64,000 nt of DNA from Clarkia xantiana subsp. parviflora (taxonomy: Eukaryota > Streptophyta > Magnoliopsida > Myrtales > Onagraceae), in the NCBI GenBank assembly GCA_036873135.1, contig JAPTYO010000059.1, forward strand, positions 24,441,066 to 24,505,065, read 5' to 3'. Shown piece by piece: positions 1 to 12,400 of this stretch (positions within the stretch are counted from its first letter, which is position 1; each line of letters starts with the position of its first letter). The position numbers were made by a program, and so were the translations under genes. Under the pieces are notes generated by a model, which was given only the letters and a program-made list of their open reading frames with translations, was not told the DNA's origin and did not search any database.

Positions 1-1045
1 ATCTTGTATCGTGATAATTATTTCACCTTATGGGAGGTGAAACGTATGTGTCCTCGGTTGTCAACTCTCTGCTAGTGAATGCAACAGTGCATGATCTATC
101 TCTACTGTGGCTGCCCTCGACGAAAGAGACGGTCAATGCGTTTATCTCTCACATTTTCCCGCTCGAATTATACACTTTCTCATGCAATCATTGTTAACCT
201 ATCAACATGAATGTCTAAATTACTAAACAAGAAAAGTATGCACAAAACGTTCTAACTAATTGCTTAAAGTGAATATGTAATATAATACATACCAGTTTAT
301 ATAGATAACATATATACATGAAATTTCATTTTTAAAATTAACTTTTTTCTAAATTTAATTTCCCGTATTTCAATATTTGATACAAATAGTTTCGACAATT
401 AAAAAAATAAAAGTTGATTTTGAAAATTATATAAATTTTTACTTATATATCATGGGCACAATAATTTTCAAGTCTTTTGTTACTTGTTTTATTTTTTTTT
501 ATAGATATAGTAAAAAAAATGGCTGTTTTTATTAAAATGATACATCATTTGTATATTGTTTTCGAACTTTAATAAAATAATTCGGTTTATATGAAAAATG
601 AGTTGATTTCAAATTATATCAGTCTATATACAAAATTTACATATCAATTATCTAATAGTTAAAATTTTTATTTCTAAAATTTTGTTTTAAAAATTGTTTT
701 CCCACATTATAAACTACACTTTCAAATTTAATTTATATATGTATTCTTAAATAAAAAAGTAAATTTTTTGTTAAAAAGTTTCTTTTTATAGTTCAATCAA
801 TTTGCAGTGTAAATATTATCTAAAATTATAATATATGCCCAATTTAAAAAAATGCATATGTCAAAGCATTTTTATGCGCGATCAGTGACCTATGATTTGA
901 TTCGTCTGTCTATACAAGAGGTGAGACTACGGTTCCTTTCCGCAACGACTTCTCCTACCAGAACTTACTTCACCACTAGCCATTTTAAGATTAATTAATA
1001 AGATTCGAAGAAAATAAGAAAAATTGAGATAATTTTTTTTTTTTT
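1..1045. other. AT-rich intergenic spacer
   Basis: Very AT-rich sequence with short poly-A and poly-T runs and no convincing coding region on either strand. The first 50 bases weakly recall a copia gag segment (D-N-Y-F-T-L-W-E-V-K), but this is too short to call. A long T run at about 1033-1048 marks the left edge of the gypsy fragment that follows. Confidence 0.6.
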
Positions 1046-1053
1046 TTTCAAAG

Positions 1054-3115
1054 TATTTGGGGCATGTAATCTCTGAATCTGGGGTTGCTACAGACCCTAC
1101 CAAAATTAAAGCTATCAAGAATTGGCCAACACCAAACAATGTAAAGGAGCTGAGGGGATTTCTAGGGTTGACTGGCTATTACAGACGCTTCATTAGAGGC
1201 TATGGAGAAATAGCTAAGCCCTTGACTGAGCTACTAAAGAATGAGAACTTCAAATGGTCTGCCATTGCTCAAGATGCCTCTTCGTCAAGCTTTAATTGCT
1301 GCTCCAGTATTGGCCCTTCCAAACTTCAATAAAACGTTTGTGGTGGAGACAGATGCTTCATCTAAGGGAATTGGGGCTGTCTTAATGCAAGAGCACCATC
1401 CCCTAGCCTACATAAGTAAGGCTTTATCACCAAGACAACAAGCACTTTCAGTATATGAGAAGGAGCTGTTAGCAATCATGTATGCTGTTAAACAGTGGCA
1501 CTATTATTTGATTGTGAATCATTTCATAATTAAAACTGACCACAAAAGCCTGAAGCATTTGATGGAGCAGAAGATCACCACTCCCTTGCAACACTCATGG
1601 CTATCCAAGTTAATGGGATATGACTATGAGATATTGTATAAGAAAGGGAAAGATAATATAGCTGCTGATGCACTTTCGAGGGTACAAGGCTCTGAACTTT
1701 TAGCCTTGGCAGTCTCTTCTGTTGAACCAGCTTTAATGCAGAAGATCAAAGACAGTTGGGTGAATGATGTGGATTTGCAGCAGCTTATAACAGCTTTATC
1801 TAATGGAGCTCCTTCCTTGAACTTCACATGGGATGGTTCCTTACTTAAAAGGAAGGGAAAGCTGGTCATTGGCAATGATGTAACTCTGAGGAAAGAATTG
1901 ATGACCCTCTGCCATGCTTCAGCTCAAGGGGGCCATTCAGGGGTGCATAACACATTGCAACGACTTAAGGAGCTGTGCTATTGGAAGGGGCAAGCTAAAA
2001 ATATCAGGCAGCACATAAGGGAGTGTCACATCTGTCAGAGGAACAAGTATGAGACAGTGGCTCTACCAGGCTTGCTCAGCCCTTTACCAATTCCTCAAGC
2101 TGTATTTACAGACATTTCCATGGATTTATTGGCGGTCTGCCTAATCTAAGGGGAGAGATACTATTTTGGTGGTGGTGGATAGATTGACTTAGTATGCCCA
2201 CTTCATTGCTCTCAGTCATCCTTTTACAGCTGCTCAAGTAGCTCAAGCTTTTGTAGACAATGTGTTCAAGCTGCATGGCTGCCCTCTTCAATTGTCTCTG
2301 ATAGGGATGCTATATTCTTGAGTTCATTCTGGAAGGAATTTTTCCGCCTTCAAGGGGTTTCACTGCGTATGTCATCAGCTTACCACCCTCAGTCGGATGG
2401 CCAAACTGAGGTGGTGAACAGGTGTTTGGAAACCTACCTGAGATGCATGTGCTTTGAGCGACCAATCACTTGGCTTTCATGGCTTCCCTTAGCTGAGTGG
2501 TGGTATAACACTACCTATCATTCTTCCATTGGTATGACTGTGACACCATTCAAAGCTCTGTATGGAACTACTCCTCCTGTGCATATCCCTTATATCTCAG
2601 GAGACACCATCCAGTTGCTGAAGCACCACTAATTGCGAGCCCAGAATAGAATGAAGCAGCAAGCAGATCGTCACAGGTCTGAAAGAAGTTTTGCTGTGGG
2701 AGATTGGGTATTCTTGAAGCTGCAGTCCTATAGACAGGCCACCTTGAGGGGAACTCGCTCTCATACTAAGCTGTCTCCCAAGTATTATGGCCCGTTTCTG
2801 GTGCTGGAGAAGATTGGTCAAGTGGCTTATCGCTTGGATTTGCCCTGTGATGCTCAGATTCATCATACCTTTCATGTCTCCTTGCTTAAGGCAGCGAGAG
2901 GAGCTACTCAGACAATAATTCCCCTGCCTCAGGTCTCTGCTTCAGATGCTCATTTCTATCATGTTCCTGCTGCGATTTTGGAGAGGAAGCTGGCTCGACT
3001 TGGGCTCAGAGCTGCTACCAAGGTGCTGATACAGTGGCAAGGACGTCCAATTACTGAAGCTACCTGGGAGTATTTGGACGAGTTTATGGCTCGTTTTCCC
3101 GATTTTTCACCTTGA
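1054..3115 (+). pseudogene. gypsy pol pseudogene (RT end, RNase H, integrase, chromodomain)
   Basis: Domains in order: the end of reverse transcriptase with L-G-H-V-I-S and [12 protein letters not shown] (1057-1250); RNase H with V-E-T-D-A-S and T-D-H-K-S-L; the HHCC integrase zinc finger (G-G-H-S-G-V-H then C-H-I-C-Q-R, about 1930-2045); the integrase core with D-G-Q-T-E-V-V-N (about 2395); and a C-terminal chromodomain-like part (about 2960-3105). The reading frame is broken near 1260, again around 2130-2320, and by one in-frame TAA at 2630-2632, so no polyprotein can be made. The chromodomain places it in the chromovirus branch. Confidence 0.9.
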
Positions 3116-3143
3116 GGTCAAGGTTGCTTATGGGGGGAGTATT

Positions 3144-3369
3144 TGTTATGAAATGAAGAGTTAGAGGGCCTTATTATTCAGTCTAGAACTGAAGGGACCT
3201 ATTAGTAAAGTTGGGTTGTTAGGCCAACTGATATTCAAATATAAAAGGCGGGAATTGTATTTTGGGAATTCAGTGAATTTTCTGAATTTCTCTCAATTGA
3301 TCGCATCACCTTCTCGCTTAGCTGCTGATTACAATTCCTCATTAACATTCAGCTCACTGCAGTATTACA
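3144..3369 (+). repeat. 3' LTR of the truncated gypsy element
   Basis: Starts with TGTTATG directly after a purine-rich tract, as gypsy LTRs do. It contains a TATA-like stretch (ATATAAAAGGCGGG, about 3239-3252), so it could carry promoter activity pointing at the NB-LRR gene. The 3' boundary is tentative because the partner LTR is missing. The stretch 3370-3452 may be LTR or the remains of a host intron. Confidence 0.6.
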
Positions 3370-3452
3370 TATCCTTATAGAATCTGTATAGACTTTGAAT
3401 TTGTTCTGTGTTTTTCGAGTAATTTAATATGTGTTTATCGTCAAATTGGCAG

Positions 3453-6400
3453 GAAGGAAAGCTAAAAAGGCGGTTCAGGAGATCAAAGAGCACCGTGAAA
3501 AGAAGAAAGATTTTGAAAATGCTATTTCTTATCAGATTGCTGGATCAACAAACGCAACTTCCACCACATCCTCCAATTTCTATGCTCTCAAGTCAAGGAC
3601 TTCTGTCGTTGAAAAGATCATGAATAATCTGGAGGATGTCACAATCACTATGGTTGGGGTGTACGGCATGGGTGGGGTAGGTAAATCGACCCTACTGAAA
3701 GAAGTTGAAAGGCGAGCCAAAGAGTCCAACAGGTTCGATGTGGTAGAGTCTTTTCTTGTGTCACAAGCTCCAGACATTAACAGGATTCGAGGAGATATTG
3801 GATTGATGAAGAAGAATATTAATATTGCAAAGCAGCAGAATGAGAGGAAGGATGATATTAGAAAGGATGAAGATAAGAAGAAGGAGGACCTGGGAAAGCA
3901 AGCCCTCATTGTTTTGGATGATATCTGGAAGAAACTCGATTTGAAAGACATTGGGATCACAGATGATGATAAAAATGTGAAATTTAAGGTGGTGCTTACA
4001 TCTAGGAACGAGCAAGTGCTGACTGAGCATATGAACTGTCATCGAAATTTCCACCTTGATGTGCTAGGTGAGGAAGAAGCCATTGAATTCCTCGAAAATT
4101 TAGTGGGGGATAAAATTACCAAGGACCCTGAACTGGAGCCTGTAGCAGCACAGCTAGCAAAGAGCTGCGCAGGGTTGCCAATTTCAATCGAGACACTTGC
4201 AAAGACCATGAACCGAAGCACTTCACCTAAAGCTTGGGAGGATGCACTTCATCAGCTCAAGGGGATAAACACTGTTCACCCGACCCTTGACTTGAGTTAC
4301 CATCAGTTAGGAAATGAGCATCTCAAGTCACTATTTGTTTTATGCGGTCTTTTCAGAAGAAGGAGCATTGAGATCAAACATTTGCTCAGGTAATAGTTTC
4401 CTTTAAGCTTCCAATGCCTACTTATCTATCTAAGATTTCATTTTTTTTTAAAAAAAACGGAAAAATGGCGTTTTGCCTCTATATATGTATATAGGGTTAA
4501 GAACCCAAAAGGGTCTGAATTGAAAAAACGTATTATTAAAGGTATGAATTTTGAGTTTTGTGTATAAGTGAGGTCTCCGTCTATTTTTTCTGTTAAAAGT
4601 GATTGAATGTGGTCACATGCCAAGCATGTGACCGAAAATAATTTGAAAACCCGAAAATGCCCTTTGACCAGAGTGTGTCATCACATATTTGACCTAAAAA
4701 GACGAAAATACCCTTTAAGCCACCACAGCTCCGGCGACCACCACCACCCGGCTCCGGCGACCACCACCCATCGCCGGCGACCACCACCCATCGCCGGCGA
4801 CCCTAACCTACCTCCGGCGACACAAAAAAGCTCCGACCGGAGCCAAAAAGCTCCGATCGGAGTTCCAGAGCTCCGATCGGAGACACAGAGCTCCCGATCG
4901 GAGCTTTTTTGGGTCGCCGGAGCTGGGTGGTGGTCGGTGGCGGTGGCCGTGGTGGCCTTAGGGCATAATTAGTGTGCATGGGTATTTTAGACATTTCACA
5001 TTTCATTAATTAAACTGATAAATTGTATAATAATTACAAAAGGGTAATTTTGTCATTTCACGTATTTCCGTTACATTTAACAGCAAATTTGAACGGAAAC
5101 TCGATTATCAACAAAACTCAAAATTCAGGCCCTTAATAATACGTTTTTTCAATTCAGACCCTTTTTGGCAACATGGGCAAACATTCAGGCCCCTATTGTG
5201 TTCTTAACCCATGTATTTATGCGCCAATATGAATATTGCTCTGTTTTTTTTTCCTACTTTTAATGCTTATTAAAGCAGTCCCTACAAGTTTCCGAAAATG
5301 TCTAACGTTACCCCTTTAACATTTTCTGTTTTCAAACATTTCAAAATGGCTCTTTTTACTTTTCAAAATTAATCAAAGTTCTTAAAGAAAACATAAAAAG
5401 AAAGGTTAGGGACTGAAGTATTAAGTTACAAAATGGTTAATCTTTAAAAAGTAAAGAAAAAGGGGGGGGGGGACAATTTTGAGATTTTTGAAAAAAACAA
5501 TTAATGGGAATTTTGATAAAAATGTTAAAAGCAGTAACTTTAGACATTTCTTGAAACTTGTAGGTTGATTTTTTGCAATGAACACAAATGTGGGCAATAC
5601 TCACATCGTGATATGGAGTCAAAAACCCATTCTCCCTTAAAAAATTGATAGTCTATTTGGTATCAGAAAACCAGCTGTAGAATGGAATGCAGTAGTAGGC
5701 TACTTAATATGTATATCAGCTATTGGCTCTAGATTTCGAACTATAATATGATTTAAGGCACAAAGTAATGGTTTCAGTTTAACAGGTATAGTTTAGGATT
5801 GGGCTTATTCGGCAACATCAACTCTATGGAGACAGCAAGGGAGACAATGCGTGTTTGGCTTAGGAGTCTTCGAGCTTGTTCATTTTTGCTGAGTAACGAT
5901 GACAAGGGTTCTGTGGAGATCCATGATGTAGTTCGAGAATTTGCCACTAGAATTGCATACAAGGAAAAACACGCATTGATGCTGAATAGTGGTGAGGACT
6001 TGAAAAAGTGTTCTATAGAAAAGCTCAATAGATGTAGATCGATCTCTTCGCCTTTTTCCTTGCTTCTGGAGCTTCCTAAAGGATGGAGGTATAAGGAACT
6101 TGAGATACTTCATTCACATGCTGAAACTCGTGCTGATGTCCCCGATTCTGTTTATGCTATGAAGAAACTTAAGATCCTGGATCTAGAAAACGCTCGATTG
6201 ACTCGGTTGCCCCTGTTAAGGAATCTGGTAACTTTGTGTCTTCATACTTGTTACATAGAGGATTTTTCCGGTATAGAGAATCTAACAGGTTTGGAAGTTC
6301 TCAGCCTCATTGGGTCCGAGATTGATAAGCTGCCAAAAGAAGTAGGAGAGCTTACTAATATGAGGGTGTTAGACTTGAGCAGATGCTCTAATCTAAACAC

Positions 6401-9400
6401 GATCGAACCCGGTGCTTTGGAAAGACTGACCCGACTTGAAGAACTGTATATGGAGCAAAGTTTTGATGCATGGGGAGCAGAAGGAGCAGCTTCAGAGCAA
6501 AGTAATGCAAGCCTTGCTGAGTTGAATAGTATGCCTCACTTGAGTACTCTGGACATACTCATACCTAACCCTAGTGTACTCCCTGAAGATCTTCCATTTG
6601 GTAAATTGGATAGATACAGAATATACATTGGCGATGTTTGGAATTGGGATGATGAGAACAAAGATTTCCGGATTTTGAAGCTTAAGTTGCCGTGCAGCCG
6701 CATCCTTTTCAAGATGTGGTTCCAGACTACTCTGCAGAGGACTCAAAACCTTCACTTGGACAGTTTAAGTGACACCACAAGGAGCATACATGAATTATGT
6801 GTGGTAGGTTTTGAGGAACTGAAGCATCTTCGCATACAGAATAGCCCCTCGGTTCATTACATTGTCCACTCTACGGAGTGGTTTTCTCGCAGTTGTGCTT
6901 TTACAAAGTTAGAGTCACTATCACTTGAAAATCTGATCAATCTGGAAAAGATCAGCCATGGACGTATTGCAGCAGATACTTTCTCTAGATTGAAAGTTGT
7001 CAAAGTCAGTAAGTGTAATAATCTAAGAAGTCTCTTTTCATTGTCTTCGATAAAAGGCCTTGAACAACTTGAAGAGATTGTAGTATCTAAGTGTGAAATG
7101 ATACAAGAGATAGTTGTAGCTGAGAAAATGGCTGATGAAGGTGAAGCTGATGAAATGTCGGCAGCTTCTGATAAAGTGAGCAGATGCAACATGATGCAAT
7201 GTGCTTCTACAGTTGCGAAAAGAGATAATCGAGGAGTTAAAGCAGGCATGGGCAATCAAAAGGTCAAGTTTAATAACTTACGCCATCTAACATTGCAGAC
7301 CTTACCAAATTTCTCGGCCTTCTTCACCAAAGCAAATAAAGAGAAATCCATTGGGAATCCATTAAAGAACGGAAGATATGAGCCTGGCAATGATGCATCA
7401 GTGGGAAGTTTCTTCGGTGATCATCAGGTAACTTAATCTTAAAGCTATTCACTTAAGTTCAAATTGAATATGGAACAAGATTTACTCTTATGATCACTCA
7501 AACGGATGCACGCTTTAACGATGTACAGGTTTCTCTGCCTAAGTTGGAGTCGTTGGCTCTTATCCAACTTGAGAGGTTAAAAGAGATATGGCCGAAAACT
7601 GAGCAACTTGTGGAATTGGGTAGTTTGCGGTCTCTAAGAGTGGAGGGTTGCCACAATCTCTCGAATGTTTTCAACTCAAGAGTGCTGATGAAACTCAGAA
7701 ATTTGGACTCTGTAACAGTAAGCAGATGTTCGTTGATAAACGAAGTCTTTGATCTTGAGGGACTAGGTGCAGAAACTGCAACTCATCAGATAGTTCCTCA
7801 ACTGAAAGATCTTCAGTTGAATGACTTAGATAGCTTGAAGTTCATCTGGAACAAGAGTCCAGGAGGAAATTTGGGGCCTCAATCTTTAACAAAGTTGAGG
7901 GTTTCCGATTGTCAAGATTTGGAATATATATTCTCTTCATCTACAGTTAAAGCTATGGAGAAACTAACGGAATTGGCTGTTAGGAATTGCGATAAGTTGG
8001 TGGCAATTGTAAAAGATGTGACAAGTACTATTGTGTTCCCAAACTTGAAGGAATTGACTATAAGAGATTGTCCAAACATGAAAGGATTCTCCATACATAG
8101 TGAGAGTACAGGCAGTAAGTGTTCAGGTCATCAAAGCCTCACTACTGCATTGATGTGCCCAACCTTTAGCATGGCGAAATTATGCTTGTGTTCAGGAAAA
8201 CAAGATTCACAGGAAACCACAACCTTTTTTGATAAAAAGGTACGTCCTTTTATCTTTCCTTCAAGTTTTGGGGTCATTTTTTCTTTGAATACTGTGAAAA
8301 TGTGCTTGGTGCTGAAATGTTCAATCGTTACAGATTCTTCTCCCAAGTCTGGAGGACCTAACTATTGATGAAGCAGGGGACTTTGAAAAGATATGGCACG
8401 ATGAACTCCCAGAAAAATCCTTTAGCATGCTAAAAAGTATCACTCTGTGGTACTCAAAAACGCTCTTGACAGCCTTTCCTGCAACTATATTGGACAGGTT
8501 GCAACACATGCAGGAAATCGACATATATCAATGTGCCTCTATGGAGACAATTTTTGAACTTGGTTCACTGAGCACTGCAAAATGCCAAAAATCTTTGCTG
8601 CTGCCGCAGTTGAAAGAAGTGGAGTTGTCAAACTTGCCAGCGCTTAATCATTTTATCGAAAAAGACTCACAAGTTCAAGTGGGACTTCCAAGTTTGACAA
8701 ACCTTGACGTGTCTTCATGTAATCAGTTGAGAGATCTCTTCTCAACAGCCACAGCTGCAACTCTGACAAAACTTGAGATGCTTACCATCAGCAGGTGCAG
8801 TAGGATCAAGGAAATAGTTGTTGTGCAGGATGATTCTGATGAAAAGATGATGGATGATATCATTTTTCCTCTTCTAACTTATGTGGAACTTAGAGACCTC
8901 AAGAACTTGGTCTATTTCTCTTCTAGAAGATGTCAGTTTGATTTTCCATCTCTGAAAACTCTATATGTCATCAATTGCCCGAACATGAAGATATTCGCTC
9001 CGATGTCTGCAGGAGAAAGATTGAGATCTGAAGCTGCAAATTCCCCACAACCTTTATTCAACGAAAAGGTTTCTTTCTGTTTATGTATTCAATTCATACA
9101 CTAAGGTTTGAACCACTATTTCTATTTTAATCTCACTTACATGATGTTAATATCTTTTTGCAGGTTGGGCTTCCGAATCTAGAACAACTAATCGTAAGGA
9201 AATTGCAAGTGAAAGAGCTGTGGCTCAACAAACCTTTCCTGGGGTCCTTTCGCAAACTAAAAGACCTTACAGTGAGCAGTTGTCCACAGCTTGAGAGTAT
9301 CTTTCCGTTTTCTATGTTGAAGGGTCTGCAGAATCTGGAATCCCTGAATGTGGAAGACTGCAGCAAAGTAGAACACGTCGTTGCAAATGTGAATGATAAA

Positions 9401-12400
9401 CTAGTATTGCCACGGTTAACATACCTACGACTTCGTCATTTGCTGAAGCTTTGTAGCTTCTCCCAGGGGAAGCATGCTATTCAGTTTCCAGCTTTAAGGG
9501 AACTGACTGTGAATAGTTGCAAAGAGGTGAGGGTAATTGCAGTCGACTTAAGGCACTGCGAGGAGAATCAGACTCAGCAGCTGCTACCACTTTTCTGGCT
9601 TGAGAAGGTACATACGAAGTCATCCTTTTGGTTTACCATCTATTTTGAATCAAGAACTGATATTTGGAAGAGAAAGAAAAAACAAATTAGACATGTAATA
9701 AATTGTGCGTTGAAAAAGTTTGCTTGGGGAATAGTTGGCTTGCCCCTTATGTATTGCTCCTCTTGAATTAGGTCCATTATGTTTCAATAAAGGTACAGTA
9801 AAATATGTAAGTATTTAATAATCTCAACATTATTTTTATATGAGGATGCAACCTTAGGCATTTTGCTTCCTTCCGGCCTAAAGTTTCCATGCGAACAACG
9901 TTAATAATCCTTGCCTTAATAGCTCGAACAATTTACACATACTGATAAGTTGTGGACTGTCTTTTCTCGATTTCCAAATAAAGTAGATATATGCATTCCA
10001 GGCCATCTTCAGTAGAATGGTGTTCACACTCTTTCTTTTCAATTGTTGGATGGCTCAAGTTAACTTTAAATGGGCGATCATGCCATGTTCCGAAACATAA
10101 TAGGGGCGTGATTCAAAAAATAATCATAATAATAAACAGAATACGGCAGTCTAGTATTTTTCCCTTGTTTCTATCATTCACCAATTACATAAGCTCATAT
10201 TTGTATGTCTGTTCACTTTCCAGAGTTCACTCCCAAATTTGAAGGAATTGAAGGTGCAGGAATGTGACAGCCTCACTGCTGTGTTCAGGCTCCAAAGACT
10301 CATAAACCTGGAGAAGCTTAATTTGTCATTTTGCGGGTCACTTGATGTGTTATATGACTTTAATGAATTCCAGGGAGATAACAAGGATTCAACTGCTGCT
10401 GTAACCACCACCTGCAGATTAAAAGAGTTGAAGCTCCAAAACTTACAGAGTCTGAAACAGTTATGGACTTGTAATGGGAAAGTAAATCTCAGCTTTGAAA
10501 ATTTATTGGTTGTAAGGATAGCTGGATGCGTGGATCTTGGATACTTGTTTCCTGCTTCTGCAGCCAAGACTCTTTCTCAGCTAGAAGAACTGGAGATCAC
10601 AGCATCGGGGTTGGAGGATATTGTTAAAGAAGAAGACAGGAGGGGGGATGATAGCTCCCCAAAGTTTGTTTTCCCTCGAATACTCAAATTCGTGCTTACA
10701 GATCTACAGAAGCTCAAGAGTTTCTATCCGAAGACATACACTGTGCAATGGCCGTTGTTAAAAGAGTTGAAAATCAGTAGGTGCAGCAGCATTGAGATAT
10801 TTGCTTCAGACCATCAGACTTCTGTAAAACCATTATTTCTGGTTGACAAGGTATATTCCTAGCTCCATCCACCTAGTTTTTTCAGCGCATTTGATCATAA
10901 ACTGTATTTCATACTATTTGTTTTGCAGGATTCTTTCCCGCTCCTGCAAAAGCTGGAGATTCATTCTGCAGATAAGTTGATAAGGATATTCAATGGAGAA
11001 ATGGCTGCAAATTTTTTCAGCAAGCTGACAGAAATCGAGCTGCAGGAATGTCGTGACCTAGTTGCCTTATTTCCGCCCCGTAGTCTACTAACATTTTGCA
11101 ATTTAGAGAAGCTGAAGATTAGTGAATGTGATTCACTCGGAGTGATATACGATGTAGACGCGCTTGTTCTAGATAATCATGGCAACCAGATTGCAGCGAC
11201 TAAGTTCCAACTGAAAGAGTTGCACCTCAACAAATTGGGAAAATTGGAGCACATATGGAATGGGGACCCAAAAGAAATCATGAACTTTCAACAGATTTCC
11301 TCAATTGATGTTGCTGAATGTGGGAACCTCAAGTCTCTTTTTCCAACATCGGTTGCTAAAGCTCTTATACACCTTGATGTGCTCAAAGCATCTAGATGTG
11401 GCCTCGAGGAACTTATCGCACAGGGTCAACAACAGCAAGATGAAGTAGCTCCGTCCCCAAACTTTGTTTTCCCTCTAATTACATGTCTCAGTCTTTGCAG
11501 GCTACCAAAGCTAAGGAGAGTGTATTCAGCACCACATAGTTCTTATTGGCCACTGTTGAAGGGCTTGACAATCTCTGGCTGCAGCACAATTCAGATATTC
11601 TGTAAAAATTATCTTCAAACATTGACTGAAAAGGTACGGAATTTGCCAACCGATATATTTTACATATGACTAGGAAACCCAGTGAACTCCAGTTTTTTCT
11701 AATTTGATTTATCTTTATAGGTTGCTTTCCCATGTCTAGAAGTGCTTAATGTGGAACTGGACTCGGAAATGGAAACTTGGATGAGCGAATTTCTTCCTCA
11801 ATTATTTCCCGAGTTACAAGTTCTGAGTATCCATGGCTCTCATTCTCTTTCACTACCAACATTCATTCACAAAACTCTGAAATTTAAGAAGCTTGTGATC
11901 TCTGGTGCTCTATGTGAAGTGCTGTTTCCTGTTGAGGAAGATGTTTCTGGTGGCAATCCAAATAATTTAATCGACCTTGAGCTCAACAGTCTACCTGAGC
12001 TGATTGACGTCTGGAAAGGAGAACCGGGCCATGCATCGTGTCTTGAAAACTTCAAGGTGTTGGAATGTGCCAAATTGATCAACCTGTTCCCCTCTTCTTC
12101 AGCATCATTCCTCCATTTGACATCTTTAGAGGTATCAAAATGCCATGGATTGAAAGCTTTGATGACATTCTCCACAGCGAAAAGCCTTGCAAAGCTCACG
12201 AGAATGACTATTGGGGAATGTGATGAGCTGATAGAAATAGTGGAAGGCAACAGCTATGATGGAGCAGATGAAATCACTTTTAGTCAATTATCATTTCTCG
12301 AACTTCGCGGCTTAGAGAGGATTACTCACTTTTGCTCGGGGAATAATCAGTTGAAATTCCCGCTCTTGCAAGAAGTGGTTGTGAAGGAATGTCTATCGAT

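Larger units (their letters stand above)
1049..3369 (+). mobile_element. 5'-truncated Ty3/gypsy chromovirus
   Basis: The 3' part of a Ty3/gypsy retrotransposon: end of reverse transcriptase, RNase H, integrase and a chromodomain, then a purine-rich tract (about 3131-3139) and an LTR starting TGTTATG at 3144. The 5' LTR, gag, protease and most of the reverse transcriptase are missing. The left edge is a T run. The right LTR edge is not certain; an ACA at about 3369 is one candidate end and about 3450 is the latest possible. The element lies immediately upstream of the NB-LRR gene and appears to have replaced or displaced its 5' end. Confidence 0.85.

Noticed and set aside
927..1139. Minus-strand 70-codon ORF near the gypsy fragment
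   Set aside because: Low-complexity Lys/Phe-rich translation crossing the T run and the edge of the retroelement; no family resemblance.
4607..5006. Pro/Arg-rich ORFs on both strands
   Set aside because: They lie in the GC-rich palindromic centre of the MITE in receptor intron 1 and arise from composition.
6492..7259. Minus-strand ORFs of 73-132 codons over the receptor
   Set aside because: Shadows of the LRR coding frame; no start context or domain support.
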